NCBI GenBank assembly: GCA_903857495.1
Contig: CAIOFF010000017.1
Location: 62,001-126,000, forward strand
Source: an uncultured Holophagaceae bacterium
GTDB taxonomy: Bacteria; Acidobacteriota; Holophagae; Holophagales; Holophagaceae
Direction of reading: 5' to 3'
Length of the DNA stretch: 64,000 nucleotides
Position numbers and translations under genes: made by a program. Below are positions 7,806 through 15,122 of this stretch, one piece after another. The notes below the pieces were generated by a model. It saw only the letters and a list, made by a program, of their open reading frames with translations. It made no database searches and was not told where the DNA came from. The number at the start of each line of letters is the position of its first letter. The first letter of the stretch is position 1.

Positions 7806-8627
7806 TCACCCCGTGGTTTCGGACAGCCCCCGGATCTCAGCCTTGATGTGGTCCATCTCGTGGCGCTCGATCCTTCGCGCGGGGACGCCGCCCCAGGTCT
7901 CCCCCGCCCCCACCCGGCTGCCCGGCAGCAGCACGCTCTGGGGCAGGATGGTGGCGTCGTCGCCCACCACCACATCCCCCATGACGCAGCAGCCCAGGCC
8001 CAGGGTGGCCCGGTCGCCGATGGTGACCGGGGCGATGACGAAGCTGCCGCCGCCCCCGTAGTGGGCGAAGATGCGCACGCTGCCGCCCAGGGCCGCGTCC
8101 TCGCCGACGGTGATGAGCTGCGGGTCGCTGATGTATTCCGTGTTGATGAAGGCGTGGCGGCCGATCTTCATGCCCATGGCCTTGAGGAACCAGATGCCGA
8201 AGGGCGTCAGGGTCACGAAGGGCAGGAAGGTGAAGCGCACCAGGTAGAAGAGCCCGTTGTGCAGGAACCAGGGCAGGGCGGCCAGGGTGTAGTAGCCGCC
8301 CTTGAAGGGCTTCACCCGGGTCGGCAGCACCCAGTTGTAGAGCGGCACCACCACCAGGAGGACCAGGCCGAACAGGAAGAACCCCAGCGCCAGGGCGAAG
8401 CCGGCGACGATCCAGGACAGGGCGCCCGGCAGGTGCACGGACCAGGCGTGCACGCGGGTCCAGAGCCAGATGGCCGGGGCCAGGGCCAGGCCCAGGGCGG
8501 TGGAGGCCAGGGTGTACATGAGCAGGACCGCCACGCCGTAGGCCGCCCGCGAGAAGCGGCGCAGCAGCCGATCCAGCCAGTTGGTGGGCGGCGGATTCTT
8601 CGACTGGTCCTTGGCGAAGGGTTTCAT
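7806..8627 (-). CDS. Membrane-associated acyltransferase with left-handed beta-helix
   Basis: This 273-residue protein has two hydrophobic helical segments in its first half (around residues 30-60 and 70-100). The C-terminal half consists of hexapeptide repeats (ITVGEDAALGGSVRIFAH, VTIGDRATLGLGCCVMGDVV), typical of left-handed beta-helix acetyl/acyltransferases. It resembles the membrane plus hexapeptide domain found at the C-terminus of some peptide synthetase-like proteins (TIGR02353 type). The acyl acceptor is unknown. Divergent from it, 38 bases away, is a family 9 glycosyltransferase, so a role in envelope polysaccharide modification is plausible. The final 28 codons are duplicated just downstream. 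Confidence 0.75.
   Translation of the reverse strand: MKPFAKDQSKNPPPTNWLDRLLRRFSRAAYGVAVLLMYTLASTALGLALAPAIWLWTRVHAWSVHLPGALSWIVAGFALALGFFLFGLVLLVVVPLYNWVLPTRVKPFKGGYYTLAALPWFLHNGLFYLVRFTFLPFVTLTPFGIWFLKAMGMKIGRHAFINTEYISDPQLITVGEDAALGGSVRIFAHYGGGGSFVIAPVTIGDRATLGLGCCVMGDVVVGDDATILPQSVLLPGSRVGAGETWGGVPARRIERHEMDHIKAEIRGLSETTG
7808..7894. repeat. 87-bp direct repeat, copy 2 (inside the intact gene)
   Basis: Partner of 7629-7715. This copy is the authentic 3' end of the acyltransferase gene at 7806-8627. Confidence 0.9.
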
Positions 8628-8665
8628 GCCTCCAGCCTACCCAAACCCACGGGTAGCATGGAGGG

Positions 8666-9661
8666 ATGGATCTGGTGCTGCTCCGCCTCTCGGCCCTCGG
8701 GGACATCCTCCGGGTGCTGCCGGCCTGGGCCAACCTGCGGGCGGCCTTCCCGGAGTCCCGGTTCCGGGCGGTGGTGGAAGACCGCCACGCCTTCCTGCTG
8801 GAGCCGCTGCCCTGGCTGGAGCCGGTGCTGGTGCGGCGCAAGCGCCTGTCGAACCCCCTGACGGCCCTGTCCGAGCTGCGCCGGGTGGCGGCCCTGGTGC
8901 GCGACGCGGAGCTGAGCCTGGACTTCCACGGCATCCTCAAGGCCGCCCTGATTCCCAAGCTGGCGGCCCTGCCTGAGCGCTGGGGCGATGGCGTCACCAA
9001 GGAGTTCGCGGGGAAGCTGCAGACCCACCCGCTGCCCTTCCGGCACCAGACCCGCTACAACCAGGCCCTGGGTCTGGCGGAAGCCTTCGGCCGCAGCCGG
9101 GGCCAGGCGGGGCTGGGCCGCTTCGAGCCCGTGCTGAGCACCGTGGCGCTGCCGGACCCGGGCGCCATCTGGGCGCCGGGCGCGCGGCCCCGAGTGGTGC
9201 TGGTGCCCGGCGCCTCCCGCCGGGGCGCCATCAAGCGCTGGCCCCTGCGGCACTGCCTCAGCCTGGCGGCGCTGCTCAAGGACCGCTGTGACCTGCGGTG
9301 GAGCCTCGGCCCCGAAGAAGAGGACCTGCGCGCCTGGCTGCCGGAAGCCAGCGGCGTCGAGGCCCTGCCGCGCCTCGGCTTCTGGCAGCTGGCCGCGGCC
9401 CTGCGCCAGGCCCAGGCCGTGGTGGCCCCGGACACGGGTCTGCTGCACCTCGCCGTGGTCCTGGGTGTGCCCGCCCTGGGCCTCTACGGATCGAGCGACC
9501 CGATGGTGGCGGGCCTCCCCGAAGGCGCCGGCCGCGTCCTGAGAACCGGCATCGCCTGCTCCCCCTGCCGCGAACGCGCCTGCCAGCGACGGCAGTGCCT
9601 TGAAGAGCTGGCGCCTGGTTCTGTTGCCGAGGCGCTTATGGGATTGCTGGCCGCGCGGTGA
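8666..9661 (+). CDS. Family 9 glycosyltransferase, LPS heptosyltransferase-like
   Basis: This 331-residue cytoplasmic or peripheral membrane enzyme should transfer heptose (or a similar sugar) from an ADP-sugar to the LPS core. It begins RLSALGDILRVLPAW, the classic GT9 N-terminal loop. The C-terminal half carries VLVPGASRRGAIKRWPL and the nucleotide-sugar region VAPDTGLLHLAVVLGVPALGL. It ends with the cysteine cluster CSPCRERACQRRQCLEEL seen in WaaC/WaaF-type proteins. The start is fixed by the proximity of the conserved N-terminal strand. Which heptosyltransferase it is cannot be decided from sequence alone. Confidence 0.85.
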   Translation: MDLVLLRLSALGDILRVLPAWANLRAAFPESRFRAVVEDRHAFLLEPLPWLEPVLVRRKRLSNPLTALSELRRVAALVRDAELSLDFHGILKAALIPKLAALPERWGDGVTKEFAGKLQTHPLPFRHQTRYNQALGLAEAFGRSRGQAGLGRFEPVLSTVALPDPGAIWAPGARPRVVLVPGASRRGAIKRWPLRHCLSLAALLKDRCDLRWSLGPEEEDLRAWLPEASGVEALPRLGFWQLAAALRQAQAVVAPDTGLLHLAVVLGVPALGLYGSSDPMVAGLPEGAGRVLRTGIACSPCRERACQRRQCLEELAPGSVAEALMGLLAAR

Positions 9662-9765
9662 ACCGGGCGTTGCGCTGGGGTCTCGCGAAAAGACGAGATG
9701 GAAGCGGAGGAAGGCCGAAGCGCGGAGGAAAGCGGAGAAAGGCAGCAGGCCCAGGGCTCCTTTGT

Positions 9766-10026
9766 CCTTATCACCGTTCATCCCCGTTCATCCCCGGCTA
9801 ATAATCCCTGACACTGAAATCCGAACGGCCCATCCCGTTCATCTCCTGTATCCCTGTAAAAATTGCTTTTTGACGGGGATAAAAGGGATGATTGGGATAA
9901 CAAAAAAGCTTATGTGGGCTTTTAGCCGTGGGTTCGCCGGATGGCCTGGGGCCGATCCTTTAGCTCCAGCAGTCTTGTTGAAACTGATTTTTAACCGGTG
10001 ATGAACGGGGATGAACGGTGATAAGG
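9766..10026. repeat. 261-bp element with perfect 27-bp terminal inverted repeats
   Basis: Bases 9766-9792 are the exact reverse complement of 10000-10026. The repeat is built from the motif CCGTTCATCCC. Inside lies another imperfect palindrome at 9831-9900 of a family also found at 11570-11639. There is no coding capacity worth reporting. The whole looks like nested non-autonomous palindromic elements. Confidence 0.75.
9831..9900. repeat. ~70-bp imperfect palindromic repeat, family A copy 1
   Basis: Left arm CATCCCGTTCATCTCCTG then TATCCCTGT, centre around AATTGCTTTTT, right arm ACGGGGATAAAAGGGATG. It aligns along its length with 11570-11639, and half of it with 14270-14310. Confidence 0.7.
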
Positions 10027-10384
10027 GATTCGGAGTGCCGAATTCCGTGCGGGAGGTTCCAACTGTGGAGTCTCTTGGTGGCGGCCTGAGGTCGACTATC
10101 CGCACATCCCAAGTGTCCTTTGTGGAGGGTAGGGGCGCCCTCACCGGACCTCGAGGGGTAGAGAATAATTCTGGACAAGCCTTACCGTCATTCGTAAGTG
10201 GTGAAAGAATTTGGAGGCAAACCTAAGGTATGTAAATTCCCGCTAAATGGCCTCTAATCCGATAAGTCTTACGTTTGGATAACGGACGCTTCAAAAAGGA
10301 AGATCAGCATTTGCGGGAGTTACTGCGTCGTCATTACCTGCTTATACGGCAATTACACAAACATCCTTGTCGCAGAAGTCCTAG

Positions 10385-10774
10385 TTAGGCGGCTCCCGAA
10401 TCGAGATCCTGCATGATTGCTCGTTACAACAAGGTCAGTCTCTACGTTGGAATTGTTGGGGTGATTCTCCAGTATGGCGGTGCCGTCTTCGTGTGGGATT
10501 TTCCAGGAGTCGCCTTCCCCATAGTCCTCTTTGGCACTTTGCTTATTGCCATTGGCCTTGCGTTCTATCTCAAGGCAAAAGCCCGAAGTCTCGGATTCTT
10601 GGCTATCGGTATCATCCCAGTGCTTGGGCTGGTCGTCTTGGCCCTGCTCAATGATTATTCAAAGCAATGCTCTACGGGATCCACCTAACCCTCCGCTCAA
10701 CCGGGACCCAACCGTGACCATTCGTCCTCAATCCGCTTCCCTCGGCCCACGGTTGGGCCGGTTAGCCTGTTTCG
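10385..10774 (+). mobile_element. Candidate orphan integron gene cassette (390 bp)
   Basis: The unit starts after the G of a GTTAGGC core at 10384-10390 and ends at the G of a second GTTAGGC core at 10774-10780. Between the cores lie a single small gene and a full attC-type recombination site, as in integron cassettes. The gene's stop codon overlaps the attC, which is typical of cassettes. No integrase gene lies in the window, so this would be a solo or relic cassette. Base composition is visibly lower in GC than in the flanking genes. Confidence 0.65.
10413..10688 (+). CDS. Cassette-borne small membrane protein (91 aa)
   Basis: This is a short integral membrane protein with three predicted hydrophobic segments: about residues 9-28 (VSLYVGIVGVILQYGGAVFV), 32-52 (GVAFPIVLFGTLLIAIGLAF) and 58-78 (SLGFLAIGIIPVLGLVVLAL). 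It has a polar Cys-containing C-terminus. No family is recognised. It begins 28 bases after the cassette's left core and its stop TAA lies within the attC R'' box. Codon use and GC are unlike the neighbouring housekeeping genes, consistent with transfer. No clear Shine-Dalgarno sequence is seen, which is common in cassettes. Confidence 0.65.
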   Translation: MIARYNKVSLYVGIVGVILQYGGAVFVWDFPGVAFPIVLFGTLLIAIGLAFYLKAKARSLGFLAIGIIPVLGLVVLALLNDYSKQCSTGST

Positions 10775-10780
10775 TTAGGC
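10683..10780 (+). other. attC recombination site
   Basis: R'' box ACCTAAC at 10683-10689 fits RYYYAAC. R' box GTTAGGC at 10774-10780 fits GTTRRRY. The inner boxes pair as well (AACCGG near 10699 with CCGGTT near 10759). They are followed by the perfectly complementary stretches CCCAACCGTG and CACGGTTGGG around a variable loop. The spacers between the boxes are unpaired, as in real attC hairpins. Orientation matches the gene upstream. Confidence 0.7.
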
Positions 10781-11290
10781 GCGGTCCTGGGGCTTCAGTC
10801 CCAATTCGCCAACGCCTATTGGGGTAACCCATGCTCTCGGATGATGCGGTGGGAGTACGCGGCTAGGTGATGGATTGGATTGGAAAGGAAACTCTGCCCG
10901 CGCTTTCCCCTTGCCCCGGGCGATAACCCGCGGCAGGGCCAGGGCGAAGCCGGTCACGAGGGTGATCATCCACAGGGCCCAGACGGCCAGGCTGAAGGTA
11001 TGGAACTGGCGCATGAGCTTTGCCTGCTTCAGGGCCAGCACGACGGTGGCCCAGGTGGAGTGCCCCAGCATGACGAGGATGGCCCCGACCCCGAGCACCC
11101 CGTGGAGGTTCAGGCTGAACCCGCCGGAGATCATGGTCATGAGGGTGGTGGCGATCACATCCACGACGAAGCCAGACCAGAAGAGCCTCAGGTGGCTGGC
11201 CTTCAGGATCCGGGCCCGCCGCTCCGCGAAGGTGGCCGTGGTGTAGAGGGCCGCCGCCAGGAGGATCCCAACCACAGCAGCAAGGGTCAT
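10775..11290 (-). CDS. Small integral membrane protein, HsmA/TIGR03987-like
   Basis: The 171-residue frame starts at the ATG at 11290 and has four hydrophobic helices: LAAVVGILLAAALYTTA near the N-terminus, LFWSGFVVDVIATTLMTM, VLGVGAILVMLGHSTWATVV and AVWALWMITLVTGFALAL. These match my recollection of the TIGR03987/HsmA family, whose members are about 125-130 residues. The last 45 or so residues here (after GKGKAR) are polar and low in quality. The stop TAA is supplied by the attC core of the adjacent cassette, so the original 3' end may have been lost or replaced. Function is unknown. Confidence 0.6.
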   Translation of the reverse strand: MTLAAVVGILLAAALYTTATFAERRARILKASHLRLFWSGFVVDVIATTLMTMISGGFSLNLHGVLGVGAILVMLGHSTWATVVLALKQAKLMRQFHTFSLAVWALWMITLVTGFALALPRVIARGKGKARAEFPFQSNPSPSRVLPPHHPRAWVTPIGVGELGLKPQDRA

Positions 11291-11474
11291 GGGCTTCACG
11301 GCGGGGCCTCTCGTTCCGGTAAACAGGAGTGACGATCCTAACTCTACCGGCTTGGCGGCCTTCCACTGCACGGGGGCCCTTCAGGGATCACCCCGAAGCC
11401 CTCCTCCCGGTTGTGTGCAGGGGTAACCACACAACTTCCAAGAAATTCCGGGGCTGCTCTTCTTTATGCCCTTT

Positions 11475-11546
11475 GTGCCCTTTGTGTTCTTTGTGGTTCG
11501 ACTTTTCTTGAAAAGATGGATTAACCACAAAGAACACAAAGGGCAC
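11475..11546. repeat. Palindromic repeat with perfect 24-bp arms (family B, copy 1)
   Basis: Bases 11475-11498 are the exact reverse complement of 11523-11546. The arm contains the motif CACAAAGAACACAAAGGGCAC. The same motif forms the palindrome at 51962-52054. Translations of it give HKEHKGHKE-type peptides, a known artefact of this kind of dispersed repeat, not a real protein. Confidence 0.85.
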
Positions 11547-11569
11547 AGAGAACAGATAGAAGGCTCTAC

Positions 11570-11639
11570 ATCCCCTTCATCCGCTATTATCCCTGTCAAA
11601 AGTGCTTTTGAAACAGGGATGCAGGGGATGAAGGGGATA
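11570..11639. repeat. ~70-bp imperfect palindromic repeat, family A copy 2
   Basis: Left arm ATCCCCTTCATCC then TATCCCTGT, centre AAAAGTGCTTTT, right arm AACAGGGAT then GGATGAAGGGGAT. It is similar in sequence and length to 9831-9900. Confidence 0.75.
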
Positions 11640-11676
11640 AGGAAAAGATCAATCCGTGTGTGGTAGGTCCCTCCGC

Positions 11677-13131
11677 CTAGCCCCGCCGCCACCCGGTGCT
11701 GCCGTCTTTGCGGTCTTCCAGGATGATGCCCAGCTCCTTGAGGCGGTCGCGGACGCGGTCGGCTTCGGGCCAGTTCTTGGCGGCCTTGGCGGCGCGGCGG
11801 GCCTCGATGAGGGCCTCGACCTCGGCGTCGAGGGTGGCCTCGGTCTCGTGGGGCCAGGCGGCGAAGATGGCGTCGGCCTCGTCCAGGAAGGCCAGCACGG
11901 CGTCGCGCTCTTCGCGGGTGAGGGCCACGTGGTCGTCCTGGGCGTTGAGATCGCTGATGAGCGTGAAGAGCTCGGCCAGGGCCTCGGGGGTGTTCAGGTC
12001 ATCCGCCAGAGCGTTCCAGAAGGCGTTCCGCGCCTGCTCCAGCCGGGTCAGGGGCTCCAGGCCCTCCTTCCAGGGGCCGGCCCCGGGCTGGCCCTCGCCT
12101 TCCATGCGCTTGCGGAAGACGCGGATGCGCTTGAGTGAGTTCTCCGCGGCGCGCAGGCCCTCGAAGCTGAAGTTGAGTACCTTGCGGTAGTGGTTGCTCT
12201 GGATGGTGTAGCGCAGGGCGAGAGGATCCACGCCCTTCTCCACGAGGTCACGCAGCGTGAAGAAGTTGCCAGCGCTCTTGGCCATCTTCTGCCCTTCCAC
12301 CATGAGGAACTCGCCGTGGACCCAGTGGTTCACCCAGCGGTGGCCGAGGCAGCCGTCGCTCTGGGCGATCTCGTTCTCGTGGTGCGGGAAGATCAGGTCC
12401 ACCCCGCCGCTGTGGATGTCCACGCGGTCCCCCAGCAGCTCCATGCCCATGGCCGAGCACTCGATATGCCAGCCGGGGCGGCCGGGTCCCCAGGGGCTGT
12501 CCCACCAGGGCTCACCGGGCTTGGCGGCCTTCCACAGCACGAAGTCGGTGACCGAGTCCCGCTCGTACTCGTCGGCGTCCACGGAGGCCCCGGACTGCAT
12601 GCCTTCCCGGTCCAGGTGGGCCAGGCAGCCATACTCGGGCAGGCCCGAGATGCGGTAGTAGACGCTGCCGTCCCGCTCGTAGGCGAGGTGCTTGGTCTCC
12701 AGCTCCTGCACCAGCCGGATCATGCCGGGGATGTACTCCGTGGCCTTGGGCAGGTGGTCCGCCTTCTGGATCCGCAGGGTCTCCAGATCCTCCAGGAAGA
12801 TGGCCGTGAAGCGCTCGGTGAGCGCCCGCATGGCCTCATGCCGGGCCTCGTTGGTGGCATCTGCCGGCAGCCCCCCCTGGGAGTCGCGGATGATCTTGTC
12901 CTCGACGTCGGTGATGTTCATGCAGTGGGTGACCGTGTAGGCCGCGGCCCGGAAGGTCCGCTTTAACAGGTCCTGAAAGAGAAAAGTTCGCAAATTTCCT
13001 ATGTGAGCATAGTTGTAGACAGTGGGTCCACAGGTGTAGAAGGATATGTAACCCTCCTTCACCGGGAGCACGGGCTCGACCCGCCGCGTCAGGGTGTTGA
13101 ACAGGGAGAGGACTCGTCGGCTCTTCGTCAT
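11677..13131 (-). CDS. cysS: Cysteinyl-tRNA synthetase
   Basis: This 484-residue class I aminoacyl-tRNA synthetase charges tRNA-Cys in the cytoplasm. The N-terminus reads LFNTLTRR, then CGPTVYNYAHIGN. C34 is the first zinc ligand and HIGN (43-46) is the HIGH motif. The KMSKS loop appears as KMAKSAGNF near residue 280. Other conserved blocks are MNITDVEDKI and WHIECSAM, which contributes another zinc Cys. Length matches the family. The start at 13131 places the conserved LFNTLTR strand at the usual distance. A longer in-frame extension upstream overlaps the opposite gene and was rejected. Confidence 0.95.
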   Translation of the reverse strand: MTKSRRVLSLFNTLTRRVEPVLPVKEGYISFYTCGPTVYNYAHIGNLRTFLFQDLLKRTFRAAAYTVTHCMNITDVEDKIIRDSQGGLPADATNEARHEAMRALTERFTAIFLEDLETLRIQKADHLPKATEYIPGMIRLVQELETKHLAYERDGSVYYRISGLPEYGCLAHLDREGMQSGASVDADEYERDSVTDFVLWKAAKPGEPWWDSPWGPGRPGWHIECSAMGMELLGDRVDIHSGGVDLIFPHHENEIAQSDGCLGHRWVNHWVHGEFLMVEGQKMAKSAGNFFTLRDLVEKGVDPLALRYTIQSNHYRKVLNFSFEGLRAAENSLKRIRVFRKRMEGEGQPGAGPWKEGLEPLTRLEQARNAFWNALADDLNTPEALAELFTLISDLNAQDDHVALTREERDAVLAFLDEADAIFAAWPHETEATLDAEVEALIEARRAAKAAKNWPEADRVRDRLKELGIILEDRKDGSTGWRRG

Positions 13132-13182
13132 GGTTCTAGGAAACCACCTTTTCCCCCGCTTTCCAAAGCCCTCCGGTGTCTC

Positions 13183-13818
13183 ATGGGCCTCTTCACCCCA
13201 AACAAGCAGGATCCAGCCCTGGCAGAGCGCGATGACCGCCTGCAGCGGATGGAGCTTGAATACCGGGAGGTGAAGGCTCAGGTGGAGGACCTCCAGGAGC
13301 TGGTGCGGCACCTGGACGAGGACCGGGACCTGCTGCTGGGCGCCCTGGCGTGCCTGCGCCCCGGGGAGGATCCCGAGGTGCTGGCCCAGACCCTGCTGGA
13401 CCTCTGCTTCAAGCCCATGGAGCTGGCCTGCTTCTACGTGGCGCTGGCGGACTGGGACCAGGACGAGCTGCGCTTCGTGCTCTATCAGGAAGGGGGCCGG
13501 ACCCGCAGCCACCCCCCCCGGCGCCTGTCCGAAGGGCGCGGGCTCTCCGAGAAGGTGCTGGCCGGTCGCCAGTCCATCTACATCCGGACCCTGGAGGCCG
13601 GCCGGGCCGCCGGGAGCCTCCTGACCGCTGCGGAGGAGGCCACGGGCCTCATTCCCCACTCCTGGTACGGCGTCCCGCTAGGCTGGGGTCCGCGCCCCGC
13701 GGGGCTGGTGAGCTTCCAGAGCTTCCACACAGATGCCTTCAGCGAGAGCCGCCGCCGGGTCATGGATGCCCTGGGCGCGCTGATCTCCACCTGCATGAGC
13801 GCCCGTCAGGCGCCCTGA
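13183..13818 (+). CDS. GAF-domain protein with N-terminal coiled coil
   Basis: This 211-residue cytoplasmic protein has a charged coiled coil at residues 12-50 (RDDRLQRMELEYREVKAQVE) followed by a GAF-like sensory fold from about residue 60 to the end. Conserved-looking elements include the Pro/Trp strand HSWYGVPLGW and the closing helix MDALGALISTCM. It has no output domain, so it may sense a small ligand and act through a partner. It starts at the ATG at 13183, 51 bases from the divergent cysS start, so the two may share a promoter region. It overlaps the convergent thioesterase gene by 13 bases. Confidence 0.75.
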   Translation: MGLFTPNKQDPALAERDDRLQRMELEYREVKAQVEDLQELVRHLDEDRDLLLGALACLRPGEDPEVLAQTLLDLCFKPMELACFYVALADWDQDELRFVLYQEGGRTRSHPPRRLSEGRGLSEKVLAGRQSIYIRTLEAGRAAGSLLTAAEEATGLIPHSWYGVPLGWGPRPAGLVSFQSFHTDAFSESRRRVMDALGALISTCMSARQAP

Positions 13819-14198
13819 ACCAGGGCCAGCAGGTCGTCGGGCAGCACCCGGGCGCGGTTGTCGGTGCCCGCCACCAGGTGGATGCTCTCGCCCTCGGCCA
13901 GCAGGGTGCCCGCCCGCTCGATGCGGTAGGCGAACACGACGCGTCGCCGCCCGGTCTCCTTCAGCCAAGTGTGCACCTGCACCAGCTCGTCGTAGCGGGC
14001 CGGGGACCGGAAGCGCACGCGGATCTCGTTGACCACCAGGCGCACGCCCCGGGCCTCCCACTCGGCGTAGCTCTGCCCCAGCCCGCGCAGGAAGTCGCTG
14101 CGGCCCAGCTCCATCCAGACCGGGTAGGTGGCGTGGTGCACGATGCCCATGGCATCGGTCTCGGCGTAGCGCACGCGGAGTTCAGTCAGGGATTCCAT
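13806..14198 (-). CDS. Hotdog-fold acyl-CoA thioesterase (YbgC/4HBT family)
   Basis: This 130-residue hotdog thioesterase probably hydrolyses acyl-CoA or acyl-ACP thioesters in the cytoplasm. The active-site segment YAETDAMGIVHHATYPVW has the catalytic Asp at residue 15 and the following His pair. The helix MELGRSDFLRGLG matches the YbgC/4-hydroxybenzoyl-CoA thioesterase pattern, and length is normal. The ATG at 14198 is preceded by GAGG five bases upstream. Longer in-frame starts would add a poorly conserved tail. The exact substrate cannot be told. Confidence 0.85.
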   Translation of the reverse strand: MESLTELRVRYAETDAMGIVHHATYPVWMELGRSDFLRGLGQSYAEWEARGVRLVVNEIRVRFRSPARYDELVQVHTWLKETGRRRVVFAYRIERAGTLLAEGESIHLVAGTDNRARVLPDDLLALVQGA

Positions 14199-14269
14199 GG
14201 TGTCCTCGGTCGCGCGCCTATTCCGCAATTCTTCTCGTGCTGGAGTCCTGGATGAACCACCCGAAAAAT

Positions 14270-14310
14270 GCACGGAAACAGGGATAAAAGCGGATGAAGG
14301 GGATCATAGC
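14270..14310. repeat. Half copy of the family A palindromic repeat
   Basis: The sequence ACAGGGATAAAAGC then GGATGAAGGGGATCAT matches the right arm of the elements at 9831 and 11570. The left arm is missing. Confidence 0.5.
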
Positions 14311-14360
14311 AGCCTGCCTCGACCCCATGCCCACGGGCTGTTTTCGGCCTGGGCAGAAAA

Positions 14361-14481
14361 GAAAACAACTCTCGCCGAGGATGCGGAGAGGGCGGAGGTT
14401 TGCAGAGAACACCGGGTAATCCGAAGTCCTCAGCGCCCCTCCGCTCCCCTCGTCTTTTCTCTGCGTGAGTGGTTGCTTTTC
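14361..14481. repeat. ~120-bp imperfect palindromic intergenic repeat (family C)
   Basis: The ends GAAAACAACTCTCGCC and CGTGAGTGGTTGCTTTTC are imperfect inverted copies of each other. The interior has GCGGAGAGGGCGGAGG-type and CCTCCGCTCCCCTCG-type arms. Fragments with a similar purine-rich look occur at 9690-9745. The 14200-14557 gap holds these repeats and no gene. Confidence 0.5.
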
Positions 14482-14557
14482 CCTGGGCGCACGGAGAACA
14501 CACACAGGGGTGGGGTTGACGTGTCTTGGCTCTTCCCCTGAAATGCCGGATGGACCC

Positions 14558-14584
14558 AAAAAAAGCCCCGCGGGTGCGGGGCTT
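14558..14584 (-). terminator. Rho-independent terminator
   Basis: A 9-bp perfect GC-rich stem (14563-14571 with 14576-14584, loop GGGT) is followed on the minus strand by a run of seven T. It lies 25 bases past the stop of the 14609-14956 gene and clearly ends that transcript. Confidence 0.9.
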
Positions 14585-14608
14585 GGGGTGCACGGACCGG
14601 GCTCCCGG

Positions 14609-14956
14609 CTACTCGACGGTGACGCGGATGTGATCGCCCTTGTCCGTGGTGATTTCCAGCAACATGTCGCCGGGCTTCGAGTCGGCGAGCAGCTTCTGGA
14701 GCTGGTCGGGCTTCAGGCCCTTGCGGGTCTTGCCATGGACCTTGATCTCGCCGCCGCCGGCCATGTCCAGGACGCCACTGGCCAGGCTGATGGGCATGCG
14801 GATGTGGACCTCGGTGGGGCCGTCCACGCCCTTCTGCTTGGCGTGCTGCAGCATGGTCTTGGAGACGATGTCGACCTTGATGAACTTGGCGGTCTGGGCG
14901 GCCAGCGGGAAGCTGAGGGTGGCCACCAGGGCCAGGGGAAGCAGGATGGCGCGCAT
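14609..14956 (-). CDS. Small exported protein of unknown function
   Basis: The 115-residue protein has a signal peptide (MRAILLPLALVATLSFPLAAQ). The short mature domain contains a predicted beta strand/helix alternation: FIKVDIVSKTML, TEVHIRMPISLASGVLDM, KPDQLQKLLAD, DMLLEITTDKGDHIRVTVE. The start at 14956 follows GGAG at an ideal distance. The gene is monocistronic with its own terminator. No family is recognised. A periplasmic single-domain role is all that can be inferred. Confidence 0.75.
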   Translation of the reverse strand: MRAILLPLALVATLSFPLAAQTAKFIKVDIVSKTMLQHAKQKGVDGPTEVHIRMPISLASGVLDMAGGGEIKVHGKTRKGLKPDQLQKLLADSKPGDMLLEITTDKGDHIRVTVE

Positions 14957-15122
14957 GGGGACTCCTGGTTGGGATAAGGGCTGCGGCACTGGCCGGGTCG
15001 AATGGGATTACGGAGCGGAGGGGCCGGGGATTAGTCCCCTCGGGTATCCTGAAAGTTGGAACGAAACGCCCCCCGGCCCCATCCAACTCCCTGCGGCCTG
15101 TCCGCATCTCCGGAGCCTCTGC

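Noticed and set aside
11466-11692. Small frames coding HKEHKGHKE-like peptides
   Set aside because: They are translations of the family B palindrome, not proteins.
13132-13659. N-terminal extension of cysS up to 13659
   Set aside because: It overlaps the GAF gene on the other strand and would add 176 unconserved residues before the family's normal start.
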